From the NCBI GenBank assembly GCA_029959085.1, contig JARWIR010000024.1:14868296-14932295 (forward strand): DNA of 64,000 bases, written 5' to 3'. Source of the DNA: Nemophila menziesii. Lineage: Eukaryota; Streptophyta; Magnoliopsida; Boraginales; Hydrophyllaceae. The translations under genes were made by a program, and so were the position numbers. This document shows, piece by piece, positions 1 to 12,121 of the stretch (position 1 is the first letter of the stretch; each line of letters opens with the position of its first letter). A model generated the notes under the pieces. That model was not told the origin of the DNA, ran no database searches, and was given only the letters and a program-made list of their open reading frames with translations.

Positions 1-235
1 CTGGAAGACTTCTCTGACATGCATGTTTTGTATATTTTTTTATTACACGGTTTTTCGGTTTGGGTAACCTTAACCCAATAGCTTGGGTAATATATAGGTA
101 ATATATATGGACCCGAAAAATCACAAGGTAACCCAATGGGTAAGGTTGGCTCGGGTAAAATTAACGCATATTTTAGGTCGGGTTGGTTAAAATTAACTCG
201 GTTTTTCGGTTTTGGTAAAATTTTGCTCTCCCCTA
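1..235. mobile_element. Right end of a hAT-like non-autonomous element
   Basis: The segment is built of repeated GGTT/GGGTAA-type phrases and stops at TGCTCTCCCCTA (224-235). That is the reverse complement of a TAGGGGAGAGCA terminus, close to the TAGGGGTGAGCA start of the hAT element at 45884. The other end would lie left of the window, so no target-site duplication can be checked. The ORF at 136-318 is not a gene; it merely reads through the repeats. The call is an inference from the terminus and composition. Confidence 0.4.
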
Positions 236-564
236 AACTGAAGCATGTTTATGTGGGATCTGGTAATCTAAATGGTCCCACCACGTTCCGAAATTATAAA
301 GATGATACTGAATTTTAGATAATATTTGTGAACTTCTTAGTGAATTTAATTTTAATTCGGAATCAACTAAATACATCATATGAACTAATTACATAATTTT
401 ATAAAAGTCTTATATTTAAACATTGTTAAATTAGGATGTTTTGTAATAGTTTAGTTACAATTAATGGAATTATGTGCTATCTTAGATGTATATAGACGCA
501 CCTTTCAAATAAAATAAGCTAGTAATTTTTATTTAATTTTTTACCGATTTCTGTAATACTTATG
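236..564. other. AT-rich spacer, no gene seen
   Basis: Between the hAT end and the first LTR I see only AT-rich sequence without coding signal, clear repeats or terminal inverted repeats. Confidence 0.6.
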
Positions 565-1555
565 TGATGTCTCATTTTTTTTTGATAGAATTAGAGATTC
601 ACAAGACATCATTTAAGGGGAACACTAATTTAAGGTTTATCCCTTCATTTTGAACTTGTGTGTGTATGTGTGTAAGGGCAACACCTATTTCATCAATTAT
701 TTCCTAATAATTTTATGTAAACCTTAATTTTTTTTGTTTTTTCAGTTATGATCATCTTTTTCTTTGTTTTTCTATCTCCAAGTATGAACATAACATATCT
801 TTCTTTTTGATATTTTACATGTATGAACTATAGCTATGAGTTGGGACTATTTCAATGAAATTTGTAATGACATGCTGATTTTGATTGATTGTGGATTTCT
901 TGTTTATTATGATTCTTATGCTTTATGTAATCTTGATCATATATTGAGCTGTTTTAGGGATTAAACTACACCCAGGAGGAGGGGAGGTTATTCTTCGAAA
1001 TAAATATTATAAATGTCTACTTGAGTTTCGAAATCAGAAGATCTAAACTAGCTAGATAATCACACAAGGTTAGAACTTTAAGCTTTAGGTATTTTGTAGT
1101 TACACTCAGGATAGGTTCCTAGAATTAGATATAATTCTTACTTACCAATGAGAGGCTTAGAGTGACTTTAGAATCCCGTTTAGCAAGAGAAAATCCTAAT
1201 CGATCCTTAGATCAAGAATAGTCTCATGCTATGCTAGTGGTGAGTACGCAATCTTAAACTATATTCTCCTTACCTTACCGTCGTATTTATTTTTAGTCTT
1301 TTACTCGCAACTTAGTTAATAATTATCTCTTTAATTTATATTTAGTAGTTTAATATTTCGAAAACTAAACAAATATGTTCTCTTTAATTTTATTTTTTAC
1401 CCAACGAATATTTAGATTAAGGATGAAATTATGTGTTAAATTTTATTTCTTATGGAGAACGATATTATTTATCACTAATATTACTTGTGACAACTCGTAC
1501 ACTTTCAAGGAGTCTTTAAAGTGTTGCTTTTTATATCACACTGCGGGGAACAACA
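565..1555 (+). repeat. Degraded LTR of an Athila-like Ty3/gypsy element
   Basis: The LTR starts TGATGTCTC and carries the inverted repeat TGATGTCT (565-572) / AGACATCA (604-611) also found in the other gypsy LTRs here. It ends CAACA at 1555, followed after six bases by a primer-binding site. At about 991 bp it is shorter than the roughly 1530-bp solo LTRs at 9126 and 16972, so it is internally deleted or a different subfamily. Phrases such as CTAGCTAGATAATCAC recall the interior of those LTRs. No matching 3' LTR was found. Confidence 0.65.
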
Positions 1556-1561
1556 AGTTTT

Positions 1562-1579
1562 TGGCACTGTTTCCGGGGA
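1562..1579 (+). other. Primer-binding site, tRNA-Asp type (degenerate)
   Basis: TGGCACTGTTTCCGGGGA begins six bases after the LTR end. It is a mutated form of the TGGCGCCG-TTGCCGGGGA type used by plant Athila/Tat elements and complementary to the tRNA-Asp 3' end. A better-preserved counterpart lies at 60968-60985. Confidence 0.65.
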
Positions 1580-1720
1580 ATAATTAATTAATTGTAATTT
1601 TAGTTTTAGCTTACATTTTCTTTGTTAGATATTACGCGTGTTATCGACTTTGATCTTTGAAGGTGTTATAACTTAGCGCATGATCTCGGATCGTGGGAGG
1701 TTGTTTCCACTTCTAAAGAG

Positions 1721-3330
1721 ATGAGAAAAAGAGAGAAAACAACAAGAAGCTATGTCGCAACCACAAGTGTTGGATGTGAATGTAATCTAATCATTCCATA
1801 TACAGTAGAAGTAGTGGAGAATGCACTTGGTGTCGAAGAAGAAACACCAATCAATCAAGTACCCCTTAGATTTCAACAACCTCCTGGGACTAATGGTCAA
1901 GTGGTTAATCAAGTCCATCAGGTCCAAACCTTTCAGCTCCTTGTGCAACCACTTGGAACTCAATCACCAACTCTTCAGGTGGTAAGATTCAAGCCTTCAG
2001 TGTGAATGTCAAACCAGTTATCAAAATTTGGAAACTATAGTGGAGTTGCACATAAATATCTGGTAAGAGCAGTTCTAAAGTTCATATAACTATGTGACAC
2101 ATATGTCACTCAAGGCGTTACAAGGTAGTAGATGTATGATAGCATGTTCCCTTGTTTATTGAATGGAGGTGTAAGTGAGTAGCTCGATCATCACCTGTAT
2201 GAGCTAATACCAACATAGGACGAGCTACAACACATGTTCTTTGACAGGTTTTATCCTCACCGTTTGAGGGGGAAAGCTCAAATAGATCTTGCAAATTTTC
2301 AATAAGATTCTGACAAAACTCTTGGCAAAACTTGGACAATATTTCAGATGAGTTTGAAGAACTACACATTTCACGGTTACTCTCCTAAGTTACAACTAGC
2401 TATGTTCTATCAGGGTCTTGACGCAAGTTCTAGGGAAAGGCTAGATGCTATTGGTGGAGGTGTTTTCGTGATGATGAACCCTAATCAAGTAGCAGTTTGT
2501 ATGTAGTCATGAGAAAGGAGGTGAGTTGGCAACCTTTGTGAGCCCCCGTTCTAAATTCTTTGCGAGTTACATTACAATTAGAAATTGATCTTGCAATTAA
2601 TGCAAAATTTTCCACCATATAGGACCAGTTGAACAATTATCTTAGTTCTTAGCCAAGATGGGCATTTTAAGAAAATCGAGGTGAATATAATGAAAAATTC
2701 GTATGGGTGGTCGAGTTGTAGAGTGAATGGTCACAATTGGGAGGAATGCCAAGGCAACCCAAAGTCAGTCTTGTTTATGAATAACTATGAAAATTACAAA
2801 GATGGTAATCACAACGATCATATGTGGTTCCAATAATCAAATACGAATAGAGACGCGAATTAGGGTACTACCTATCAAGAATATTTTTATCAAGCTTGCC
2901 CTTAAAAAACCAACCACCAACAGAAGTTGCATAAACATCATTCAAGTGGATAAATCCTATGGGAACCATGCCCCTCAACCAATCGTTTATAATCCATATA
3001 AGGATAATCTAACTCAGAAGGCACTCCCAGCATATCCATAAGAGGGTGTAAGTGAGTTTGAAAATAACCTCAATGAAATCATACAATTTTTAAATGATAA
3101 GATGATAAAAAAAAGTGATGAGAAGATCAACTCTACCAAAGTTTCAGTCGATTTGCAATAACAATTGAAGAAAATTTCTAAGTACCTTCAACAATTAGAA
3201 TAAGGTCGACTCATGCAACTCACACAAGGTACAAATAATGTGAAGATACTTCGGAATAGAGATACAAATGGGAATTGTGAATTGTATAAGGCCACTGGTT
3301 ATTTAGAGTGGAAATTGTGTAGCACCACTA
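1721..3330 (+). pseudogene. gag: Athila-like gag pseudogene
   Basis: This is a broken gag gene of a Ty3/gypsy element, which would have encoded the capsid that packages element RNA. A plausible start is the ATG at 1752 (MSQPQVLDVN), followed by a Q/P-rich N-terminus to about 2005. The capsid-like part is at about 2389-2505, where a frame reads LQLAMFYQGLDASSRERLDA. It aligns with LQLAIFYQRINAKSRLRMDN in the better-preserved gag at 59937-60317. A lysine/asparagine-rich tail runs to about 3330. Many stops and frame changes show it is dead. It sits directly behind the LTR and primer site in the same orientation. No protease, reverse transcriptase or 3' LTR follows, so the element is truncated. 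Confidence 0.6.
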
Positions 3331-3699
3331 CATGATGTGTACAATAAAGCATAGATAATCAAAAATAGAGCACCTCATGTCGAATCTAGATAAGGTAATA
3401 TTAAAATTAATTTTTATATTTTCGGGTGCCATACGATAATTAAAATTTAATATTAGGGTTGAATTGTAGTCTTTACAATAAATTGGGTCCAAACAATATA
3501 TTTTAAAAAATCTAGAGACCTAATTGTAATTTTAATTGTTATTAACTAGATGATTGTTGTTATACCTCATTTACACCGCATAGACGGGAATTGAGAGGAT
3601 CACCACTGCCATACAATAGGTGGTTCAACTGGTGTGAGACATTATCATCAGTTATTGTCAGATTTAAAATTTGCTAACACATAAACATCATTTGATTTC
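3331..3699. other. Spacer, no gene seen
   Basis: AT-rich sequence between the gag remnant and the CACTA remnant. I see no ORF with coding character and no clear repeat. Confidence 0.5.
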
Positions 3700-4880
3700 A
3701 TCATTTAAATGCAGGTAAGCTGACAAGAAATCCTCGAGGTAAGGCCACACTGGAATCTGTAATGAAGGTCATGGAAAAGGTCGATTGACTCTTGCCGATA
3801 GAATTATGCGCCATAGATGGGACGTGGAACCCAACTACCACATACAGTAAACACGTGACGCATATCATCAACTTGACAATATGTGGAGCGTACCTACCAT
3901 ACTACAAATTGTGGTTCGATGTTCTGCAAGCCTGCAGTAGCGTGCTTTTGACCGACTACAAGTATTTTCCCAAATCTATTTAACTTTTAAAACATTTAGA
4001 AAATATATCTGTTGTAAAAAATAAATCTATAATTTTTTTACTCAGGATTATTTTGATATAGGGGTGGAGGCGGAGGGAGGAATTGCCGGAGTTTTTGGCA
4101 CACCTCATAGAGACTTGTGTCCAGAGATATCAAGGAACCAAAAAAAGATTAAAAAAAAAGAATTCGATCTCACGGGAGCAAAACGGGACGATATATCGTA
4201 TCCGGACCAGAAGCTAAGTTGCGAGTTTTGAGATAGTGATAAAGACCATATATAATTACACAACCTTAATATATTCATTTAAAATCATTCCAATTTAATT
4301 GAATTTTTTATTCATTTTCGAAATCAAAAAATGAAGAATCGAGCGAAAGTAAACAAGGTAAACAGGGTGAAACAGGTCGCCCGAGAGGAGGAGGATCTAG
4401 GAATTACGTCCCGACCCGGGAGCTCTTGCTAGAGGTGATTATATTCATACTTCATTAAATTAATATTAACTACATGTTAATGCCTGAAACAAAAGCAAGG
4501 ACCAGAAGTGGACCCACATCGGAGTGAAGGAGGAGAGGAGAGTTCACCGCTACCCCTAATTGCCATTTTTTCTAAAGGCAGTTTTGTCACAAAAACGGAT
4601 GCGTGGAGAGTCGATCACTATCTCCAGACAGATGTAAGTGTTCTAAATCTTGTATGATTTTTTAATACAATAAAAATTTAATATTAACTAACATGTCTTT
4701 ATTGTTTAACATGAAGCATTGCGGCAACAGTTGTGATCGGTATCCATGCAAACAGCCTCACAGAGTGGTTTATAACAAAAAGGTTTCCATGAACTGGTGT
4801 GATTTAATTCTTAAATGTGCTCTCTAGAATTTCCAAAGTGCTGACGGTCAACTGTTGACCATCTTTTCTAATTTAGTCTT
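3700..4880 (+). pseudogene. CACTA (En/Spm) TNP1-like transposase remnant
   Basis: Scattered exon-like pieces resemble the plant transposase (Ptta/En/Spm, TNP1-type) family, a DNA-binding accessory protein of CACTA transposons. The clearest is 3792-3983, with IDGTWNPTTTYSKHV and LPYYKLWFDV. It parallels VDGTWNPVREDEHHL and IPYYYHKWSDV in the minus-strand copy at 56137-56331. Further pieces lie near 4060-4190, 4330-4420 (basic KNRAKVNKVNRVKQ) and 4490-4620. These look like separate exons interrupted by stops. The family assignment rests on the internal match between the two copies and on the family's usual layout, and is moderate. No CACTA terminus was found here. Confidence 0.45.
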
Positions 4881-5045
4881 TTATTCCCTTTACGCTCTTT
4901 GACTTACCTTCTTTATCCACAATGGTAACTTCGATGGTGGGTAGGGGAGGCTCCCACCGCCCAAACCGCTAGAGTTTGACGGTAAAGTAGCGCCTCGTGG
5001 CGGAGGAGGGTCCAATCGATCAGTTCCCTACCAGAAACGCCCTCC

Positions 5046-7597
5046 ATGAAAACTGGTTCCCCTAGTGTCAAACCCAATTCAGTTCGGAAGATATCGACAA
5101 AGAGGCTTAGAGTGTTATCTCATTCGCCGCCACAATCGCCTTCGAACAGACCAATTGAGCGGCCCACGGTTGAGGAAGGAGGTAGAGCACATCGGGGATC
5201 CAAACACTCGCTCAATTATCCAGATAGGGATGCTATTTCTCCGGTGATAAGTGGTGAAATCACTCCTAACACAAGCGCAATTGGCAAGACTGCTAGCATC
5301 ACTGAACCCGTTAGAACAATTACTGATTCTTCATTTGGGCTCGAACTGTCGTTTCCTCTAAAAACATCACAATTCAAAATCTGACATTCTCGGAGACTGG
5401 AGAAAATCAGCATGAAGGATTGAGAGGAATGTTGGACTCGTCGCCTGTGGTGGAGGATTTCCCAGCGCTTCCGAGCTCGTCTCACATAGCTACAGCTCCA
5501 GCAGGTACACAATTGTTGACTAAATCAGGCTTAACTGATACTCTATTTTGTGGTGCAGGTCCAAGTAGAAGCACCCTATGACGACTGATCGAGCTTTGTC
5601 ACCCCAAATAGAAGTACAAACTGAGCAAAAGGGTCGTTCATATATTGCAGCGAACATGAATGCACTTCCTTCTACAACGAAAGAGAATGAGGGAGGGGAT
5701 TGGTCCAAAACGAAGCAAGCAGGCCTTAATTCGAGTATCAGATAAGTGATGGTCCAAGTGGAATGGGGGTGAAATAAGTTTCTATGGAATGGATGATGAT
5801 ATCCCTTCGAGCGACCACACTTACCTGCAGCTGATCCGAACAGCGGAACAAAAACAAAAGGGATGTAAGGTATGGCAACGCTCGCTAATTATACGCCTAC
5901 TTGGTTACAATGCGGGGTTTGAATACTTGCTTAACAAACTTATGCAAATTTGGGTCCCGAAAGTACACATGGATTTAATTGAGATTGGATTTGGGTACTT
6001 TATGGAGAATTTCATGAACTTAGAGGATTATAATAAGGCCCTAGGGGGAGGACCATGGATGATTTTAGACAGGTACCTCATTGTTCGGGCCTGGGACCCT
6101 TACTTCATGCCACATGACGCGCCTATAATTAAAACGACAGTTTGGGTCCATTTTCCTTAGCTACTGCTCATGAACTATACGAAAGAAATACTCACATCTC
6201 TTGGTAATATAGTGGTGAAGATGGTGCGGGTTGATCCGGTCACTAAGTCAAGAGTTAGAGGTAACTTCATGAGAATTGCTGTCGAAATAGACCTCGATAA
6301 ACCTTTGGTATCGCTTATTCGTATATGGAATCATTTACAGAAAGTTGAATACAAAGGATTACATTTGATTTGTTTTACATGTAGTAAGTTTGGACATGTA
6401 AGGGACAGCTGTCCGAGTATTAGTGGGGTGTCAGAAAAGGAAGTGGAGAAGAGCACATCAGATAGAGTAACCAGAACAGGTGAAAAGTTAATAGTGGAAC
6501 CCCCCTTTATATGGGATTGGATGACCATGGATAGAGGTTGGGGAAGACCCAGGAAAGCTAGTAACAGTAATAATCAAAATATGAGGGGCAACTCGAAGGG
6601 AACTAACTCAAGAGGGTACAGGGGTGCCACTACACCGAGTAGGAAGAAAGACGTAAATGTTACTGATAAAGGAATGAGTTCTAGATATGAGGCATTGGTT
6701 GGAGTGGAAAACGGGGAAACAAGTGGAGTAAACCTTGTGGGTAAAGAGATCATTCCTACCGTTGGGGAGTTTAAAGAAAAACGACTAAGTGACTCAAAAT
6801 CGGGAGGAACTAATGGTCCTAAGCATAATGTACTAGAGTTAGTTAATGATAAACTTAAAGGAGGTTTTTTTAATGCTAAGGGGATTCGTATTAATGATGG
6901 AGAAAAGGTGGGTCCAGCGCCTAAGAGAAAAGACAAAAATAAGAATACTACTAGCGCAAAATCAGGAGGAAATATTAGTGCTCAAGTTGATCGAATTGGA
7001 GCGGATAAGGGTGCATTTTCAACAATGAATAGTGTAGTAGAGTTGGGTGTTACTAGAACTAGTGGTTTGGATGAAAGTAAGAGAGGTGGGTCATCAGTTC
7101 CCAGCCCACAGCCAGTAGCGGTCAGCATTAGGGACCTAATTGCATTTCCGCATAGTACAGGGGTCTCCAACTAAAAATCATCAATAATTAATATTATGTC
7201 CCCTAGTGACTTGAATATGGGAGCTGCTAGTGATAGTGCGGTACCTGTAACTATTAGTGGAGTCGAATCCGGGAGTTATCAAGCCATGGAACAACGCCTG
7301 ATGGAAGGGCAGACAGATAAGCATATACTGATTAGTTTGGATAATTTAATAGGAATTGCAGATGTACAACAACAACAGCCTAACCCACCACTTAAAGAAC
7401 CAAAGGATTGGACGATGCGGGAAAGGGCGCTTAAAGAGTTTTTCGCGGATAAATTGGATGCTTTGGATTACAAGGACTTCTTTCTAGATGGATCTGATAT
7501 GGAAACGATTCCAATGGGTAATAGCGAGCAAGCCGGTATGGTGCCAAATGAGAGTTATGACATAGATATTGATGGTGGCGGGGAAGCTTCTATCTAA
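5046..7597 (+). pseudogene. LINE A ORF1: DUF4283 and CCHC knuckle nucleic-acid-binding protein
   Basis: ORF1 proteins of plant L1 LINEs bind the element RNA. The N-terminal part (5046-5384) is in another frame from the rest, so a frameshift lies between. From 5789 to 7597 one frame runs through, broken by TAG just before LLLMNYTKEI (about 6158-6160) and TAA at 7172-7174. The DUF4283 region covers about 5800-6250 (YNAGFEYLLNKL, then GPWMILDRYLIV). A CX2CX4HX4C knuckle follows at about 6365-6415 (CFTCSKFGHVRDSC). The tail is low-complexity, rich in K, G, S and N. ORF2 starts only 33 bases after this reading frame ends. Confidence 0.8.
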
Positions 7598-7630
7598 ATC
7601 GTTTTTCTCTCCTTTTACTTTTGTTTTTAT

Positions 7631-8471
7631 ATGTCGGATACATCTCCTAATTGTAATGGTAATTGGTCTTCGGCCGATTATCCTATTAATGTGTTACTTT
7701 GGAATTGTAGATTTCTGATAGTGCAGGTTTCCGAAGTGCTTTAAATGACTTGCGCCAACGTCATAAGCCTCTCATTGCAATTGTGGTGGAAACGAAGGCG
7801 GCTGGGTCGGAAGCTACGAAGATTATCCAATCACTTCATATGTCTAAGTCTATTAGAGTGGAGGTGGTGGGATTTTCGGGTGGAATATGGATACTTTGGG
7901 ACAATGGGGATATCGATATCCAAGTTATATCGGCTTGCAAACAGGTAATTAATGTCCGTATTTCTAAATACTCATGTATTCCTTGGATTCTTTCTGCAGT
8001 GTATGCGAGTTCGAAGATATGGATACGAGGCTACCTTTGGGATGCGCTTGAGGAGGCAGCGGATTCCATTCGGGAGTCGTGGCTATTGATAGGGGATTTC
8101 AATCAAGTGTAGGAAGATATTTCGGAGTTTAATGATGGAATGACTCGGCAAATGGTTAAATTTGAGAGTTGGAGAGACAAATGCGGATTAACGGATTTGG
8201 GTTTCGAGGGTCCAAGGTTCACGTGGAGTTATTCTTGGAATACTGGGTTGAGATTATTAAAGGCTTAGATAGAGCATATGGCTACCACAGATGGATGGGT
8301 ATCTTTGGTAATTCTCGCACCAAGCATCTGCCACGTATACATTCTGACCATGCTCCGATTATAGTTTACCTGGATAAGAGCGCACCTCCCAAGGTGAAAG
8401 AGCGACGTTTCCTTTTTGAATCAGCACGGACCCACCATGAAGGCTTCAAAGATCTTGTAAATGAAAATTAG
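7631..8471 (+). pseudogene. LINE A ORF2, endonuclease domain
   Basis: This is the start of ORF2 (ATG at 7631, MSDTSPNCNG). It encodes the apurinic/apyrimidinic-type endonuclease that nicks target DNA. Visible landmarks in order are INVLLWNCR near 7690, IVVETKA near 7780, LLIGDFN near 8085 and HSDHAPI near 8340. They correspond to the conserved Asn, Glu, Asp/Asn and Asp/His motifs of the exo-endo-phosphatase fold. Frame changes occur after WNCR (about 7712) and near 8110-8170, with stops at 8110 and 8469. The catalytic landmarks remain, but the domain cannot be translated as one piece. Confidence 0.8.
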
Positions 8472-9125
8472 AATCCTAAGGAACAATCGCTAGGTAAAAA
8501 TATTGTTAAGATCCAGGAGGCACTTCAAGTTTGGAAAGTTGATCAGTTTGGAAACATATTTAGACGTAAGAATATATTAATTGTAAGACTTTCGGGTATT
8601 CAAAAAGCATTGCAACATAGATATAATTCGTCACCGATAGATTTGGAAAAGAGGCTTCGTGGATATTTTGAGAGTGTACTGGAACAGAAAGAGGCCCTTT
8701 GGTTCCAAAGGGCACACACAGAGAGGGTTAATTCAGGCGAGAGGAATACATCATACTATCACAGAGTTGTGCAAGTTCAGAGCAATCGAGGGGGAGAAAT
8801 ACGCCTTATAGATGTCAACAATGATTGGATAATCGATTTTGAAATTGAGAAGCATTGGGTGCAAGGTTTCTTTGAAGAATTTTTCTCGCTCGGGGAGAAG
8901 GAACATCACGAATTTATGCTACCCCAATTACCTATGTTTGAGAGGCGGGACATTGATTTTCTTAATGAAGGGATTTCAGATGAGAAGGTAAGAGTGACAG
9001 TTTTCCAAATGAATCCGGATAAGGCACCTGGCCCGGATGGTTTGACTGCGGGGTTTTATCAAAATTGTTGGGACATTGTAGGTTCGTCAGTTTCAGATAT
9101 GATTAAGGGTGCACTTCAAGAGGGC
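8472..9125 (+). pseudogene. LINE A ORF2, N-terminal part of reverse transcriptase
   Basis: From 8610 an open frame covers the linker and the first RT blocks: RVNSGERNTSYYH, then NPDKAPGPDGLTAGFYQ, the conserved entry motif of plant LINE RT domains. The frame is cut at 9125 by the solo LTR. The 5-bp target AGGGC (9121-9125) is repeated at 10653-10657 on the far side, where the RT resumes. Confidence 0.85.
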
Positions 9126-10652
9126 TGATGTCTCCTCGTTTGTCATGAATTAATCTTAGCCGGAGACATCATTTTTAGTGATTAAGAAGTCTTTCTAGTC
9201 GATTTTCTTGTGAAATACTACACTTTCCTATTTTGAGTCTTGATTTAATAAATTATTGTTTTTAGAGCATATTGGGTTTAATTATTTATTTAGTGTGAAG
9301 CTTTAAAGATAATTATAGAGATTAATTAGAATCCAAGTCAAAGGCTAAGAGATATGGAAAGAGATTAGCATGGAAATTGGAGATAAGGAAAGAAAAGCTA
9401 AAAACATGGAAAAGGAAAAGTTGCCTAAAATCTGAATTTCATCACCAACGACCACAAATAAGCTTATATCTCAAAATCGGTAGGTAAGCTGGAGAAACGG
9501 TCAAGAGCAAAGTTAAAGATCTTTCCGAGACGATGAATTTCGACTACTCATATGTGTCAAACGGATAAGAATTGAAGCTGTTCGGACCAAAACAAAAACG
9601 GGTCTGATTTCATGTTTTTAGGGTTACGAATTTGAGTTGGGCTAGGAGTCCACTACTTACCTTCTCCTTCAAGAAAATGAATTATGGCTTCTATACACCT
9701 ATAAATACACCCTTATATCACTTGTAAATCATCCTTGCTCAGTTCTAAACCATATATTAATTCTTAGTCATTGTAGAGAGTAAGATGAAGTCTTTTATTA
9801 TTTCCTTTAGTTTATTTCCTTCAGGTATGAACTAATTTCCCCATAGCTTAGGTTTTGCATCATGTATAATCTATGAATTCTATTTTCTTTCTATCTAAGT
9901 TTCTTTTGGAATTATATGTTTTAATTTGATATTAGCTTCTTACCTATATATTTGTTTATGTGTTTTGAATTATTGCCTGTCCTAGAACTGATCACTTTAG
10001 GCTTTCTTAATAGTAGTTAGATGTTCACCTTAACTGGGTGTCTAATTATTGAAACACCACATAACGTCTAGTGTCGATATTGGTCTTGACAACACTAATT
10101 CTAGCTAGATAGTCATTAGGGTATAATATAACCACTATCATCATGTTTGGAATTGAATTGCTTAGGGTCTTGGTAGCGCTTGATTACCCTAGGTTTAGGC
10201 TGCCTCATGATGTGTCTGTAGCCCCCTTAGTCGCTCTCAAGTTACAAGGTATGGGAATTTAGAATCCTGACTAAGTATCTAAGAGCTAATTATCTCCCTT
10301 ATTAACTAGATTTGATAAAAATAATTAGAAGGATTAGTACATACTAGCAAAACCTAAGCTGTACTTCTCATCTCATATTTCTCTGTATTTATTTTTTTGT
10401 CTTTTATTTTCCTTAGTTTAATTAGTAATTTCAAATTATTCACTCTTTATTTTCTGTCTTTTAATTAATTGCTTCTTACTCGTTATTATTTACCCATTCG
10501 TATAACACACTAAGTCCCTGAGAACGAATCTAACTTATCACTAAAACTTGCATACGTCCTGTAATACTTGCAGTATCGTGCTTGTCTAGGGTGAAAGTGC
10601 ATTGTTTTCTGGCTTATATTTATCTTATTTTCTAACACCCTAGGCGACACCA
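9126..10652 (+). repeat. Solo LTR of the Athila-like gypsy family, TSD AGGGC
   Basis: A 1527-bp LTR without internal region starts TGATGTCTCC and ends GGCGACACCA. It is flanked by the 5-bp duplication AGGGC (9121-9125 and 10653-10657). The 5' edge holds a perfect 10-bp inverted repeat (9126-9135 / 9162-9171, loop 26 nt). A TATA-like CTATAAATAC lies near 9700. It is very similar throughout to the solo LTR at 16972-18501 and, inverted, to the LTR at 60992 onward. Such solo LTRs arise by recombination between the two LTRs of a full element. It splits the RT of LINE A and is therefore younger than LINE A. Confidence 0.93.
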
Positions 10653-11662
10653 AGGGCCAATTTCCGAAAGAGGTCTTGGGAACCTTAATTCATTTAATTC
10701 CCAAGATAGTAGGTCCGGAATCTACAAACCAATTAAGACCGATCAGCATGATTAATGTGTGCTACATGATTTGTATGAAAGTGTTGGTTAATCTTATGCG
10801 GCCTATTCTTGCTAGCTACATTGGCCCTTTTCAGAGTAGTTTCTTGCCACAACGGTCTACCATCGATAACGTGGTCTTAAATTAGAGTGTCTGATCATAT
10901 GCTCAGACACTCGAGGGGAAAGAAGCAATTCATGGCAATTAAGGTGGACTTAGCAAAAGCATATGATAAGGTGAGGTGGGACTTCATTCGGGACTCTCTA
11001 GAGTCGCTAGGGGTTCTAGAAAGGTGGATTTCACATATAATGCAAGTGATGAGTGATAACGAGTTGAGTATACTTTGGAAAGGGACTTCATTACCTCCCT
11101 TTAAACCGGAAAGAGGTATTAGACAAGGGAATCCTATTGCGCCATATTTGTTTTTATTTGCATGGAGAACCTTTCGCTGCTCATTCAGAGGATGGTGGAA
11201 GTTGGAGAATGTCATCTGATTAGACTTAATACAGGGGCGTTTCCAATCTCTCACATTATTTTTGGTGATGATCTAATTTTATTTTCGGAAGTATCTGCTC
11301 ATAACCTTGATATTTCGCAAGATACCCTGAACATATTTTGTGAGGATGCAGGTCAAACAATTAGCAAGGAAAAGTCAATGATATATTTCTCGGTAAACGT
11401 GGATGACGATGTCGCAGCAAGCATTGAAGCAAGGAGTGGGTACAAAAGAAGCAACGAGATGGGTAAGTACCTTGGGGTTGCCATCCTTTCAGCCCGAAGA
11501 CCGAGTGGATTTTATGGCGAGATTGTTATCGAGCTTTGGAGTAAACTTGCTAAGTGGAAAGGGAATGCTTTATCGTTGGCTGGTCGAATCACGCTAGCCG
11601 TGCTTAGCGCCACTCCAATGTACATCATGCAAGTGGAAAAATTACCGGTCAATGTTTGTTAA
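10653..11662 (+). pseudogene. LINE A ORF2, reverse transcriptase core
   Basis: RT resumes after the solo LTR with TLIHLIPKIVGPESTNQLRP, then PQRSTIDNVVL, KVDLAKAYDKVRWDF and GIRQGNPIAPYLF. The catalytic FGDDL is near 11260. Frame changes occur near 10885 (stop TAG after VVLN) and near 11158, where PYLFLF continues as MENLSLLIQRM in another frame. A TAA interrupts VNVC-EIYKISREFIWG at about 11660 and again in the duplicated copy, so that stop predates the duplication. The catalytic Asp pair is retained. Confidence 0.85.
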
Positions 11663-12121
11663 GAAATTTATAAGATAAGTAGAGAATTCATATGGGGCTT
11701 CACGGATGAACAAAAACACATCAATTGGATAGCATGGAAGGACATTTGCAAGCCAATAAATTTAGGGAGGCTTGGATTTAGATTCGCAAGACCGAGTGGG
11801 GTTGCCATCCTTTCAGCCCGAAGACCGAGTGGATTTTATGGTGAGATTGTTATCGAGCTTCGGAGTAAACTTGCTAAGTGGAAAGGGAATGCTTTATCGT
11901 TGGCTGGTCGAATCACGCTAGCCGTGCTTAGCGCCACTCCAATGTACATCATGCAAGTGGAAAAATTACCGGTCAATGTTTGTTAAGAAATTTATAAGAT
12001 AAGTAGAGAATTCATATGGGGCATCACGGATGAACAAAAACACATCAATTGGATAGCATGGAAGGACATTTGCAAGCCAATAAATTTAGGGAGGCTTGGA
12101 TTTAGATTCGCGGAAGATATG
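11474..12121 (+). repeat. 324-bp in-frame tandem duplication inside LINE A
   Basis: Copy 1 (11474-11797) and copy 2 (11798-about 12115) are direct repeats offset by 324 bp, exactly 108 codons. I see only about three substitutions: GCGAG/GTGAG, TTTGG/TTCGG and GGCTTC/GGCATC. The junction carries AAGACCGAGTGG, which also occurs near the start of the unit, a microhomology suited to slippage or unequal exchange. The repeated part covers the region just after the RT core. Confidence 0.9.

Noticed and set aside
6574..6936. 120-residue minus-strand ORF
   Set aside because: Antisense shadow of LINE A ORF1.
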